64,000 nt of DNA, from NCBI GenBank assembly GCA_026874595.1, contig CM049317.1, positions 71,197,618-71,261,617 on the forward strand, read 5' to 3'. The position numbers and the translations under genes are program-made. Source of the stretch: Sipunculus nudus. Lineage: Eukaryota; Annelida; Sipuncula; Golfingiida; Sipunculidae. Shown here one piece after another: positions 1-12,200 of the stretch; position 1 is the first letter of the stretch, and each line of letters starts with the position of its first letter. A model generated the notes under the pieces. That model saw only the letters and a list, made by a program, of their open reading frames with translations, was not told the origin of the DNA and did no database searches.

Positions 1-1561
1 CCCATATGTTCTGTCTGGATAGAAAATATTCAGACATTTTTTGAAGAGGAATGCCGAATGTTTCTCAGACCATTTAATATATAATCATTGTTTTTCAATT
101 GTCCAGCTTTGTAACGTTCGAAACCATATTAATAATTTTAATCGATGATTATGCTGTTTTCATTTTTAACTGGATTCAGATCAAACGAGAAAGAGTATCA
201 AGAGTATTGACCTGTGTTTGCCATATTTGTGATTGCTCAGTACACCGCATTAATACATACACTCTTTCCCTCTCTCATTAATATTCAACTCGGGTATACC
301 CGTAAATTCCGACATGCAACCTAGGATATTTCGGATTAAGTGTGTACATAAAATGGAGGCCCCCATTACGGGTTTGGGAAATTAAACCTTCGATAAGGAC
401 ACTTAGCCGTGACATGAAAATACTAAAAGGAGAATCAATCGCGGCGAGAGTTTGTTGGCAAGGGACCATGTATCGGCTAAATTTAAAGTGGAATGAATCC
501 ATGTTTTGCCAAGCCCAAATTCTGAATTAATATTAGGATACACCCTTGGATGTAAAAACCGCAACGTTGACACAAGAGTGGTTCATAGTAAAACCAAAAC
601 TGTTTAAATTATGTAAGAGGAAACAATTTTTCTTTCGATAATGTATATTAATGTTATAGTTGTTTTTCAATTAACTCGTGCCACAGTGCAAGGGGCACTT
701 TTCATCCGAATCTCCTTAATGGCGGCGGTCTCTAGGGAAACTCGACAAAATATCGGATGTTGCCCGCATCACTCCCACTCACACGACAAACAACATTCAA
801 TGCGAAATTGGTGAAATAACTATCTTTATTGTTCATACACCAAAGCAAGAATCAAATGAAGGATACAGACAAAAAGACATTTTCAGAAGTCAAATTGGAC
901 TAAGTCAAATTGAATTACGCAATAAAGCAATTAGGATAACTATATTAAACGGTGACTGTATGATAAAACATAACTGCGGCCACATTAAACTATAATCACA
1001 AAGGTCCCTTTGCATAAAATAATCAGAATCACATTTCCCTTAATTGATATACAAGAAAGAATCGTAATATATAATATACAGTAATGTTCAAATAATTTAA
1101 TTTAAAAATACATTTGAATTTATCATTTTAAACAAATATTTTTTCCCACAGTAAATACTTTCATGTATCTGTTAAACATAAAAGGATTCTCACATAAAAT
1201 GTTCATATTCACAAATGCCTGTCTCTAACACTATAACGAGCCGTGGTATATTATGTATACACATGATTTAAAATAAAACTTTTCTTATGTATAAAATCAT
1301 TTTAAGGGTAACATTTTCCCAGTATTTGTCAAACTGATAAAAACCACAGTATTCATTTCTATACAATGAACTTAATGAATCATAAATAACCTTTCTTCAT
1401 TCATATATTATCACGAGCAGTAGCCGATATCTGAATATGGCGTGAAATGAGACAGATTTTACAAACGTGGATTGGATTAGAGAGACATAAAAACGTGGAG
1501 TTAAATGAAATATTTGAAGCAGATTTTACCCCACATTTCCTTTTTTCAAATGGTCCACTTT
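1..1561. other. 3' flank of lectin gene, no gene seen
   Basis: AT-rich sequence downstream of the minus-strand lectin stop codon. I see no coding exon. Minus-strand AATAAA (TTTATT on the plus strand) is at 825-830 and could be a poly(A) signal for a long 3' UTR; nothing closer to the stop stands out. The short ORFs here have no recognisable domain. Confidence 0.4.
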
Positions 1562-1791
1562 TCAACCCTCCTTTTCACATACGAAACCAAATTGTTTAGT
1601 CTTATCACTATCGTTCCATTTCCAACCGTCTGTCCCGTCCAGCCTCAGCACATTTTGAAGGTTCGGCAGCTTACCGCCAGATGGCTCTCCATCTTGCCAG
1701 TTTGTGTACTGGAATGGCTCATTGACAGCCAACCATGTCCATTGTCCACCTTTCTTTTGGGCCGATGTCCAGTACCCGTCTACAGCCCCGG
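1562..1791 (-). CDS. lectin terminal exon: C-terminal half of CTLD
   Basis: The acceptor TTTTTCAG lies just upstream, and the exon enters in phase 1. It encodes DGYWTSAQKK, a WTWLAVNEPF stretch, WQDGEPSGG at the calcium and sugar position, GWKWND, and FGFVCEKEG before TGA. The Cys expected near LQNVLR and the one after WND are both missing, so the second canonical disulfide was lost as a pair. Confidence 0.8.
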
Positions 1792-2792
1792 CTGAAAAAG
1801 AAACATTACAATAAACAGTTTTGTATTTATGCTCGAGTTAGCTTATGTTATATCCCATCCCTTCATCCCTTGCCTGTTCGATTGCGTGCAGCTTGCATGA
1901 ATTAATCACAGTTAAACGTTGTTTTTTGTTTTCTTTTTTCTCCTCGTATTTTTTTTTTGTGTACGTTCGTGTATACAAATGGCTTTTCAAAATGTAACCT
2001 TACTATAAATACCTTTCGTCGAATGAACTAAACATTTTCATATTTATTGAGATTAAGAATCTGCATACAATTCAGTCAGGTGTGATTTTTTTAAATATAT
2101 TTTTTGAAGAAATGTATGCACCATGTTCGACGTAAGGATATTTTAAGCATTCTTAATTAAGCACTTTCTGAGACCGGCATTATGAATGTTAAAGTAATGA
2201 AAGCACGATTACCCCGCCACCTGTATCTCCTTATATATGCAAATGCGGGTGGTTACGGCAATTGGATTATTAGCCTAAAATTAAAATGTTGCCTTACATT
2301 TCTTCAAAATACCTTGAAGAAAGGTTTGTTCTTGAGATGATTCGATGCTAACTAACTTGGCACCTAACTTTTTGCATTTCCGAGCACTTTCATCCCATAT
2401 GGCAAGTTTGGGGAATATTCGGTAGCAAGAGGGTTGCCATTTTCCATTAGATTTTTGTCCGCGATAAAACCCATGCCAGTTCCTGCCTTTACATTCAACT
2501 GTAATCAGAAAAGGGAATTATTTATTAATGACAAACGATTTTATTAGAAAACATTTTGAAAAATAAGCTATTGAGAAATTTAATAAGGGGAGATTAATTT
2601 GCAAGCGGAAATTTTATACCATTTTACAGATGGTAAAATTGTTTCTTTCACATACTATAGATTCGGAAATATTAGTTGGGATTTTATTTTCGTGGTTTTC
2701 GTGGATCAAGATAATCCACGAATTCATGATTCCAACGAACAAACAATCACAATGTCAGAGGATATACGGTATCTTAACGGCAGCTGGTGGTC

Positions 2793-2857
<65 letters not shown>

Positions 2858-5087
2858 ACCACTGGCTGAATTTTCAATAAAGATACAAAAATTGTTTATT
2901 ACTATTTTATGATTGTTTTTGATATATTTAATTTACACCGATTTGCTTTTCGTAAATTACTTTAAATATACGGGATTTATAAATATTGTTTTGTCAATTA
3001 AATTATTTCCCCTAATATCGTACAAACAGCCCCCCCCCCCGATATCTTTACAATAAAACAATATCAAAGCATAATTTAAACCGACAACGTATCCCCATAT
3101 TGTCTCTGATCAACATTTCTCTGATCGGGTGAAAAATTTAAGAATTATACCACATTTCTGTCGCGCAAAGTGGTAGTTCTGACACGCCAAGAACGGTACA
3201 CAAGTTTCAATGTTCGTAACCACAGCTACTGAGGCACGGCTTTTTCGGAACTGGCCTTTCTTTCAATAGAGATTAAACGAGACTTATGCCACCTATTGGC
3301 CTAAAAGACAAGGGCCGTGTATACTCATTTGCATTACCGCGATTACCGCGGGACGCGAAGGAGCCATATTCCGAATATTTCGACAACAGTTGCGTGCATA
3401 ACAGTGAGCCATTAACAATACATGCAGGCGTTACTTCTTCCGAATATTGCAGATAGTTGTTCATATATGTTAGCATAAGTAAGAGCCACAGAATACTATT
3501 ATGCTAATTATTTCTTTATAATCTCCAAATATAGCTGACATGATGAATGACGAACGAACCATGTCTCGTCTCACCGCACCGTCAATGATTTACTACCGCC
3601 CGGATTAAAAAAAAAGTTAAAAACCTTCATGTGGACGGTCCCGTTTCATTTTTCCTCCGGTCAAGTGATGGTTTACGTTTTCTGTGAAGATGGTGTGATC
3701 GGGTGTTATAACTGTTAGCCGATGTATCGGGTGTTACAACTAACAACCGAGGTATCGCCCAGCAAGTGTCGGTCACGGCTGATAATTTCTTTGTGAGGCT
3801 CGGGTCAGGCGGAGCTAGTTTGTTCAACACTGACCCGACTGACCGCGATACAGGCGCACGAGTGATAAGCATCAAAGCCGAACCACCTGTGTACATCGGG
3901 CTCGTCTTCCTTGCGTACATAGAGGTATTAATAAACATAATTTCCTAAAGTTTTCTTTGTCTTTCTACGAATTCAAATACCCTACGGTATGCGTTTTGTA
4001 CAAAAACGACGAAATTTTAAGCTCACGTTATATATTATCTGAATCTACAAAATATATATATTGTATATATACATATATATATATAAAAGAAACAATTTTA
4101 CCAATAGGCTTGATTAAGACCATAAAAAATAACATAGGTTTTCATGTGAAATTAAAAGTGGAACAATCCACAGGAAACCTAACTAAAGCGCAACCCCCCC
4201 CCCCCCCCCCAGCAGAAAATAATGGTATCTGCTCAGACAGGCAATTCTCCCCTTATGAAAACAGCACCCTCCAAAGAACATCATAACTGTCATTCCCGAA
4301 AATATATTATGGAATGTATATTTGCTATGTATGTATAGAAAGCAATTTTGTTTAACATTCAACATTTTATTTTTCATACTTCTACTTTGATTGAAATAAC
4401 CTCCGTTTACAATTATACAATATTTTGAAAGATTCAGTAAGGTAACTGAAAATACCGTTTCTAAATTTTATAATAAATAAAAAATTAAATAACATAGTTA
4501 CCGAAAAATATCTATGTTATAATTGTATGTATTTCCTTAAACTCTCAATAATTTATAAGGTTTTACATATGCGCTGGATTTGATTTGACTGTATATACTT
4601 GTACTGTGTATATCATTTGAAGCAGTAAAATGATGCAGACTTGATATGCAGAACATTTTATTCTTCCCAAGAGTGAAAGAACTGCAAGTTCAGTTTAATA
4701 ACCATGGTGTATGCATAATTAAGGCCATCCAACTGATCAAACTCAAAGTTAAGAGACATAAAAATAAAATAAATATACTCCCATAAAAACTCCCAAGAAC
4801 ATGAAGGTTATTTATTTCGGGAAGCACAGTGTACGATTTAAATGAAGAAAAAACATATCTGATTTCGAACTGTAGTAAATTTGACACCAATATAATCATA
4901 AAATTAGTTGTGAACATATTTTAACCGGCTTCCACTTGCCTTTAATATCACCGGCATTCGTTCGTGTATTAATAAACATAATTTCCTAAAGTTTTCTTTG
5001 TCTTTCTACGAATTCAAATACCCTATGGTATGCGTTTTGTACAAAAACCACGAAATTTTAAGCTCACGTTATATATTATCTGAATCT

Positions 5088-5148
<61 letters not shown>

Positions 5149-5589
5149 AACAATTTTACCAGGAGGCTTGATTAAGACCATAAAAATAACATAGGTTTTC
5201 AGAGACATAGACATCAAGATAAAATAAATATACTCCCATTAAAACTCCCAAGAACATGAAGGTTATTTATTTCGGGAAGCACAGTGTACGATTTAAATGA
5301 AAAAAAAACATATCTGATTTCGAACTGTAGTAAATTCGACACCAATATAATCATAAAATTAGTTGTGAACATATTTTAACCGGCTTCCACTTGCCTTTAA
5401 TATCACCGGCATTCGTTCGTGATTTCTGCATTTGCCACCAGGGCTCGCAAATCACGTGCTCTTGTTGGTTGCCATAGCAAGGTTTCAGCCAGGGGTGAAT
5501 GAAGAAGCAGCCTCGACTCCTTGCTCTTCGGTCCTGTTTACATTCACTCCATGGCGACCACGTATTCCAGATTAAAGAGCCATTTCCAG
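1562..5589 (-). CDS. C-type lectin with TSP1-like module, 5' end missing
   Basis: Three minus-strand exons join in phase: 5407-5589 (TSP1-like), 2298-2498 (first half of the C-type lectin domain) and 1562-1791 (second half and stop). Both internal introns are phase 1, the usual phase for extracellular modules. The TSP1-like exon has a WSPWSEC core and four Cys. The lectin domain is long-form, with an extra N-terminal Cys, then SCYR, an AxxxC helix followed by GAKLVSIES, WTWLAVNEPF, the sugar-site position EPS, then WKWND and FVCEK. C-type lectins are secreted or surface carbohydrate receptors, often immune in molluscs. The signal peptide and start codon were not found, so the gene probably extends beyond 5589. 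EPS replaces the usual EPN and the second conserved Cys pair is absent, so sugar specificity is uncertain. Confidence 0.75.
2298..2498 (-). CDS. lectin exon: N-terminal half of CTLD
   Basis: Acceptor TTACAG and donor T|GTAAGG give a 201-base exon, phase 1 in and phase 1 out. It encodes ECKGRNWHGFY, then WQPSCYRIF, WDESARKCKK and GAKLVSIESSQEQTFL, the classic first half of a long-form C-type lectin fold. A weaker donor (G|GTATTT, 13 bases earlier) keeps the same phase; GTAAGG is preferred. Confidence 0.8.
2799..2854. repeat. (TA)n microsatellite
   Basis: Uninterrupted TA run in the intron upstream of the 2298-2498 lectin exon. It forces long Ile-Tyr reading frames that are not genes. Confidence 0.95.
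3600..3924. other. GC-richer anonymous block in lectin intron
   Basis: This stretch is clearly richer in GC than its AT-rich surroundings and is open on both strands over about 100 codons. I recognise no domain and see no good splice sites, and short phrases such as GTATCGGGTGTTA recur inside it. It may be a relic of a mobile element or gene fragment; coding status is unsupported. Confidence 0.25.
3926..5421. repeat. local tandem duplication, period 1041
   Basis: Copy 1 is about 3926-4966 and copy 2 about 4967-5421. Both begin TATTAATAAACATAATTTCC and end CATTCGTTCGTG. Copy 2 lacks roughly 590 bases matching 4144-4751 of copy 1, including its poly-C tract, and instead has a longer (TA)n run (5089-5143). 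The right breakpoint lies inside the TSP1-like exon, so copy 1 carries a spare piece of exon end plus donor at 4950-4966. Confidence 0.85.
5407..5589 (-). CDS. lectin exon: thrombospondin type 1-like module
   Basis: A 183-base exon, phase 1 on both sides, with acceptor TTCAAG right after a (TA)n run and donor G|GTGATA. It reads WNTWSPWSECKQ, then RRARSRGC, KPCYGNQQEHVICE and a Trp pair. This fits a reduced TSP1 repeat with four Cys instead of six (no CSxTCG). Its last 15 bases and the donor also occur at 4952-4966 through a local duplication. Confidence 0.6.
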
Positions 5590-5590
5590 C

Positions 5591-5592
<2 letters not shown>

Positions 5593-5659
<67 letters not shown>

Positions 5660-5688
5660 TGTGTGTATGTATGTGTGTGTGTGTGTGT
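5593..5688. repeat. (TA)n-(TG)n compound microsatellite
   Basis: About 65 bases of TA followed by TG-rich repeats, directly upstream of the acceptor of the TSP1-like exon. Length variation here could affect the polypyrimidine context of that acceptor. Confidence 0.95.
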
Positions 5689-6943
5689 TGCAAAGTTTGG
5701 AACTACTTTTGATCAGAATATCTAATGTGTAATAATCAGCCCTTATACAATAAGCTGTTGGTAATATAATTAAGATTATAAGGTAAATTTGTTTTGCTTA
5801 AAGTTCCTACAATTAATATTAACTCTGATTGCTTTTGTCAATCGATCTAATTCTAGCGACTAACCTTACAAGCGGCAAAATATATAGTATGTTGATAATA
5901 TTATTCAACCGTAGAATTTTACTTTACATTGTATCCAGTAGGGGAACCAGTTAGTTTCATGTTAACCCTTGACACACTTAAATATATATTGCATTCATTT
6001 TTCCTGTGATGAGCGCCCTATGTAATTGGCTGTTGATGTTTTCAACATCACTGAACGACTTATGCTAGAAGGTAAAATAAAGGACGAGTGCGTTCTGCAG
6101 TCCATAAATTGTATTCTTAAATATTTAAGTTGTGTTTGGCACAGGTACAGTTTTAATTTTACACTATGAATTTTAGTGAAATGAATATTGATTTTTCAAT
6201 ATTATTTTACGAGAGATAAGGACGCCTAATTTAAAGGAAACCTGTGCTGCAGGCCGCTCAGCCCATATATACAATACATATGGTAAATACGGTAGCCTAA
6301 TTAAGATTTAACGCATTGCATTAGTACAGTATATTATCATACCTACCGAACCTGGCAACTACTGAATCGTCTCCGAGACTCCTTCGAAGGACGACAGGAG
6401 TGAGCAGTAATATTAGGAGGACACATGTGCGGTTCAAGAGCTCCATAGGTGTATAATTCAGTAAACAAACGGTTATTGGTAATAAATTTGCCCAGTGAGC
6501 ATGGCTCACGGGGGGACCAAGTGTAAATAAGCACAATTACATGCTCGGGATATGTATGCTCCTCTTTCCCCAATTTGTATATAACGGTTCCATGCCACGT
6601 AGCCGCTGTTAATTGATTCAGCATTATGTGTTAAAATCTGCGTCACTTCCAACAGAACACAGGGAGAAAGAAGACATTGATTATTTCTCGCAGGAAATGA
6701 CAACAACTCAGTTTAAATGGAAAACCTCTGTAAATAATGAGTTCTCAGTTCGGCACATAATAGGTTTATGGAGGCATGCACGTTTATCAATTAAACTATT
6801 GTGTGTCCCTGGAATTGGGGGTGTGGCCCGGGACTGGGAATAAATCTATACGGACAATCTACTTTGTTTGATACTGTCAAATTAAAAGAAACAAAAAAAG
6901 CACAAAATGTGTTTGGTTTTTTATTAGATGTACATTTCAGTGT

Positions 6944-7064
<121 letters not shown>

Positions 7065-7452
7065 TGCGTATTAGGTAGTTAGCTGAATAAACCTTAATTT
7101 AAAAAAAAAAAACTTGCATCAAACAAAAGAAATTGCTTATGGGGGGAGAGAGGTGACGTTTCAGTTATCTGACCTCTCGCCCGAGCTCATGTTCATACAT
7201 GTGAATTAAGTGTTTCTGTCTGCGGAGTCCTTTTTGTAAGATTAGGCGAATACATTTCACACAACCTTAACCACAGAAGATGCCACAGCTGACATAATTG
7301 TGCACACAAACATATGATTTAGGAGGGCTTCATTTGAATTGAATATACGATCACGTACGGTTATGAAAAGCCTCGACAAATTATATTTGAACGGCCAATT
7401 ATGTTGACGAGACAAGTTATCCTTTAAATAATGACAAGATGTATGTAGTATA

Positions 7453-7612
7453 CAGTAGAACCTCCAAATAACGGACATTTTCCCCGAAAAAGAGAGGGGT
7501 CCTTAGTAGGGAGGTTATGGATTTCGGGAGCTTATTTCAAGGGACTGCCCGTAGGTAGGCGTGTTAGGAAGTGTCCTTAGTACAGAGGTGCCTTTAGGGA
7601 GAGGTTACACTG
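7453..7612. mobile_element. MITE-like element with pogo/mariner-type ends
   Basis: A 160-bp element with terminal inverted repeats: CAGTAGAACCTC on the left, and CAGTGTAACCTC when the right end is read inverted. TA dinucleotides sit on both outer sides, as expected for a Tc1/mariner-superfamily target site duplication. The CAGTxxAACCTC end resembles pogo/Tigger termini. There is no coding capacity, so it would be non-autonomous. Confidence 0.6.
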
Positions 7613-8860
7613 TATAAAGCTGCACATAAAGGGCATTAATTCCCAGTGACCCACAAACCATGCATCTAAATCTCACCCTTGGTTCTCTTACCTTCAGAAA
7701 ATAAATGTCAGCAATTTGAGTAATATAATAAGCGCAGAAATGAAAAAAAAAACGAGAATATAATGTAAATAGAAATATGCATTAAAAGCCTATGTGGGCG
7801 GTCCTTTATGTAGGGTACTCCGCAAACTTTATTTTATCGACTTAAACAAAAACACACGAACGGGAATGAACACATAATAAAATGAAAACGACAGTTTTCA
7901 TGAGTATCTGGTTTATTCGGTTAATTTGGACATGATTAGCTCAATGATCTCATTCCCCCATTGTTATATTGGATTCCGTTTCATTCTCATTAAAACATCC
8001 ACTTAAATATGTTTGCTGACAACTCAGATATACGACTTCAGGGGAAAAGTTTTACTTAGCTTAGGTTTTCTTTCCACATATTCTTTGTCACATATAAGCA
8101 CTCATCTTCTAGCCTTGTACCTCGGCCCTCGAATAAGGTTGTTGGTGGAATAATGTTATACATAAGTGAAGTTATGACAGGAAACTCGCACGAAAGCAGA
8201 TGATAAAATTTGCAAAGATGGCAAAATATTCAGTCGAGTACTCTACTTAGGGAGCATATATACACAAATGCTATGTGTCATTACTTGGATCCTTTATTGG
8301 GACCATATGAAGTCAAATTAATATGCTTGTTATCAATTACTTCAGGGCCAAATATCCTTGTCGTGCTGCCTGATTATTTCATGAAGTGACCCAAACTTCA
8401 TGGGCATGCTGATGACACCACGCTAATACAAAATTATACACGCCGTCATTACTATCGAAAAAAATTTCTCGAGCACTGTGTTCTTGGGTCGACAAGACGT
8501 AATTATCGGTTAATCATAAACATGAATTCAAAGTTCAAATCAAACAAATAAAATTAGGTAAATTAAGTTCCAGAATACACTAAATTTTGGTGAGTGTGCA
8601 CACGTTATCAAGATGCAGAAAATTATATGTCAAACATGTCTCTTAAAAATCATCCAGAGAAAATGAGAACGTAGGTCCGTTGAGAGACTGTTAACGTTAT
8701 TTAACCTAGCATGATGTACAAACACAGTATATTGTTATTTAGAAGCAAGGCAGAACGAGATGCAGCCAGTTTTTCATACGTACACATCCAGTCGGATCCA
8801 AATTTCAGCTCGAGATTCCCCATAAAAGAGATGATTAACGATGGAAAACTGGCATATTCA

Positions 8861-8866
8861 TTTATT
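8861..8866 (-). promoter_or_regulatory. candidate poly(A) signal of P450 gene
   Basis: AATAAA on the minus strand, about 240 bases past the P450 stop codon at 9104-9106. It is the best-placed signal for the end of that transcript. Confidence 0.5.
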
Positions 8867-9103
8867 ACTAAAACAAAGAATCTAAATTCATAGCTCCCAT
8901 TACATCCAAAGATAAATTAGTTTCTTAGAAATAAGTGGATCTTTGTTTCATTTACAAAAGTCATTGATGTCGATAATGTGCAAACACAAGCACATTTGCA
9001 GACGTTGATGTGACAAGCGCACCTATAAATTAATACAGCTTTACGCAGCAAATAACTGGAAAGAATATATTGTATGTTGGTATCTACAAATATATATAAT
9101 ATC

Positions 9104-9266
9104 TCATTCCCGTTCTCTGACGTTAAGCCACATGCCGTTTGCAACTTTTAACACCATCTGGAACCTTTTGACAGGTTCCTTGTGGACACTGAACTTAAAA
9201 TTCTTCAGCAACAAGGCGCTGCAAGTTTTTATTTCAAGTAAAGCAAAGTTCTGCCCGATGCAGTTC
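9104..9266 (-). CDS. P450 terminal exon: heme Cys to stop
   Basis: Acceptor CTTTTCAG, phase 2 in. Begins [20 protein letters not shown] with the axial Cys ligand, then [12 protein letters not shown] and WLNVRERE before TGA at 9104-9106. Junction with the previous exon gives PFAAGPRNCIG, the family signature. Confidence 0.95.
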
Positions 9267-12200
9267 CTGAAAAGGGCAAAGCAATAAGGGAATTAATGGA
9301 TTAAATAGTCTATCTAATCAACATGAAGAGCAGTAAAACCTTATATGGTTCTAGTCTTAATTATGCGAGTGATATTGATTCTCAAATTGCACATGATATA
9401 GATGTGACACAAAATCGTGAAATCCCTGTGAGAATCGTGACGACTGTTACGACATCATAAATCCTTTGTTTCGCTTATCGTTTCAAGCTGTGTTGCCATT
9501 TTAAGTTTTGGGTATTTCACACCGCGGAGTCTCATGCTGTCACATCGAAATGACATGAACATTTAACACTATTGCCTATATCCGGAATTTAGAATGAATC
9601 ATTTGAACATGACCATATTTAAGTAAAAGAAATGTTTATTTCATAACTACATCAATGTATCTGAGAATATATCAGCGGATTGTAGGTGTGACCTTTTCTT
9701 TGAAAGGACGATTATGAATAACATTTTATAATCAAGAATTCCGAATCTCTATTTTATTATAAATACTCAAGAAATTTTAATTTTGCGTTACTATCATAGC
9801 GATTGATTAAATGTCTGAATTCTGTCTTAACTTGGTTCTCCAGTTGCAAGGCCCACTGACTTTACCATTAAGATATTGGTGACAGGTGCATACCTTGGAC
9901 CTGCGGCAAAAGGCAAGTAGGCGTGAGGGGAACGATCCTTGCTGTTTTCCTCCGTGAACCTTGAAGGATCGTATTTGCCTGGATCCTCCCATATATTAGG
10001 ATCATGATGCAAACCGTGAATGTTCAGCATAATCCACACACCTGAAGGTAAATAACATATATATACCACACATTAAGTTATCAGTATTCCCTAATATTTG
10101 AAATTTATCAACCTTCCATAAATGCAATTTACAGTCACGAATGAGCCCAACACCAAAATTTATCAACTTAACCCCTCATCATAAAGTAATCTACGATATT
10201 TTTTTTTTTCTCTTCTTCTTCTTCACTTAGACACTAATATTATCTAATTCATTAGTATATAGTTTGGGTAAGAATTGAATCATACATGATGCGTACAATT
10301 TAAATAAAAGAATTGTTTATTTGCTAAGAGATGCTATGAAAATTCGATGTCGGCCATGTAGAGAAGCCTCACAAGAAGAAAGGACCTTCTGAGACGTTAC
10401 TGTCATCACATTACGACTCAGCAGTTGTGCCTATGAAGGCAAATTAATCTTACATACATGGAGAACATCCCTTCACATTAACAAATCACATGACGGTTCT
10501 CTAGGTCATTATACAATACCATATTTTTTACATGTCGAGCTCGGCAGCTTCTGAGAAAGTGTCAAAATTATGAGCACATGCAAAATGCTTCCGTACACAC
10601 TGAATACTTTTGGTGTACGTAAGTGGGCCATACCGAACTTGAACTTTCTCCGACCTAATCCTGGTTCAATCCACAATGTTATAAATAACAGTCACATCAT
10701 AATTGTACCTTAAACGGTAAAAAAAAATGTGCCTCGAATGTTTCTAGATTTCACTTACCCTGTCTCCCAGAGGTGTACATTTTTCCGAATACTCCAATTT
10801 GTTGCTGAAAAAAATCTTATATTAAGACTAACATACCCTGGTGAGCTAACTAAAGTGTTGCAATATATTAACTAGTGTACGTAAATTGTAAAATTACGAA
10901 GTATGAGGTATCACATACCTTCAGGGGCCGTCTGTCCGTTTGGAAATGTGACTGACTTTGTCAGTCTGCGCCCGCCCACAGGTGCCGTGGTGTTAAGTCT
11001 GAGGCTCTCCTTGATACACATGGTCAGGTATTCAAATTTTGATATGTCATCCCTGGAAAGGAAAGTATCTATGACACCATTATAGGCAAATAAAAAAATA
11101 CAATTCCGGTGTATATTTCTCACCACAGAACATTATTAACTTCTGAGAAAATTGGGATTTTCTAAGATATTAGCAGTTCTTAAAACATTGATATAAAAGT
11201 TTGAACAATATATATCAATGTTGATATTTGAACAATGATATCGTCCAACTTTAAATGTTACAAACAACAGTGCACAACCTTTGATAAAACAAGATAAGAT
11301 AATCAGGCATGTTATTGAATCCTTTTCCCTCATTAACGGCTATGATGTACCGTGTGGAACATACTTCAGTCTGCTTCAGGTTATGCTCTGAATAACTTGC
11401 AAAGCGTTTACAATTGTCTTTAGTTTATAAACACTATAAGAGGACATGTTTATTTTCTGAGATCAGCCCCCGGTTAACGCAATGATAGTAAAAAAGAGAC
11501 TATCATAGTTTCTAGGCCCTTATCTCACGATACGCTACTTACAATTCGTAATTATAATTCCTGATACGATACACGACGCTCTTATCTGTTCATTGTAAAA
11601 AATACTTTAGTTTAAATTCGCCAAGCCTTTGCCTCAAACTGCGGGAAGTATATCAAATGAAACCTCTCCATCAGCTGGTTAAAAAATGCGGAAAATAATA
11701 AATCAGGTGCTATTAACTGATTTCCTGCCTATGATATTTAGCCTAACAATTACTTGGCGACTGACTATTATTAAATGTTGGAGGTTGCTAGTTACATTTC
11801 GGACTTTCTGTTGTACAGAAATATCGTCAGAATATCGATTCAGTGGCGACTCATGAAATCCAAACGATATCTGAGTTTGTGTGGCGATTTATTTGTCCCC
11901 CGCCAAGGGAGGAGTAATTAAATGGTCCGCATTTGTCCGTCCGTCCTCCCGTCCATCCCTCCCGCCAAAACACTGATGCCATGCTTTCCTAGTTTAACAA
12001 AAGCCAGACGACTGTCTGTGCCTCTAGCCATTTCTATGGATCGTTGCAGCCGTTATAGTTTCAAATGAAATAACACCTATCAAAGGAAACGAACCACGGT
12101 TCCTATCTAATCGATTAGCAATGAATTAAGATTTTTTTCAAACGAAAATTGATAGAAGCCGATCCAGGGGGTAGGGGTCAGGGGATCGGGACCCCCCCCC

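Noticed and set aside
2599-2880. Open frames rich in Ile-Tyr (also at 6801, 20236, 29611, 29707, 30641, 50042)
   Set aside because: They are created by (TA)n microsatellites and have no domain or splice context.
3627-3938. 103-codon minus-strand frame
   Set aside because: No domain or splice sites, and the opposite strand is equally open.
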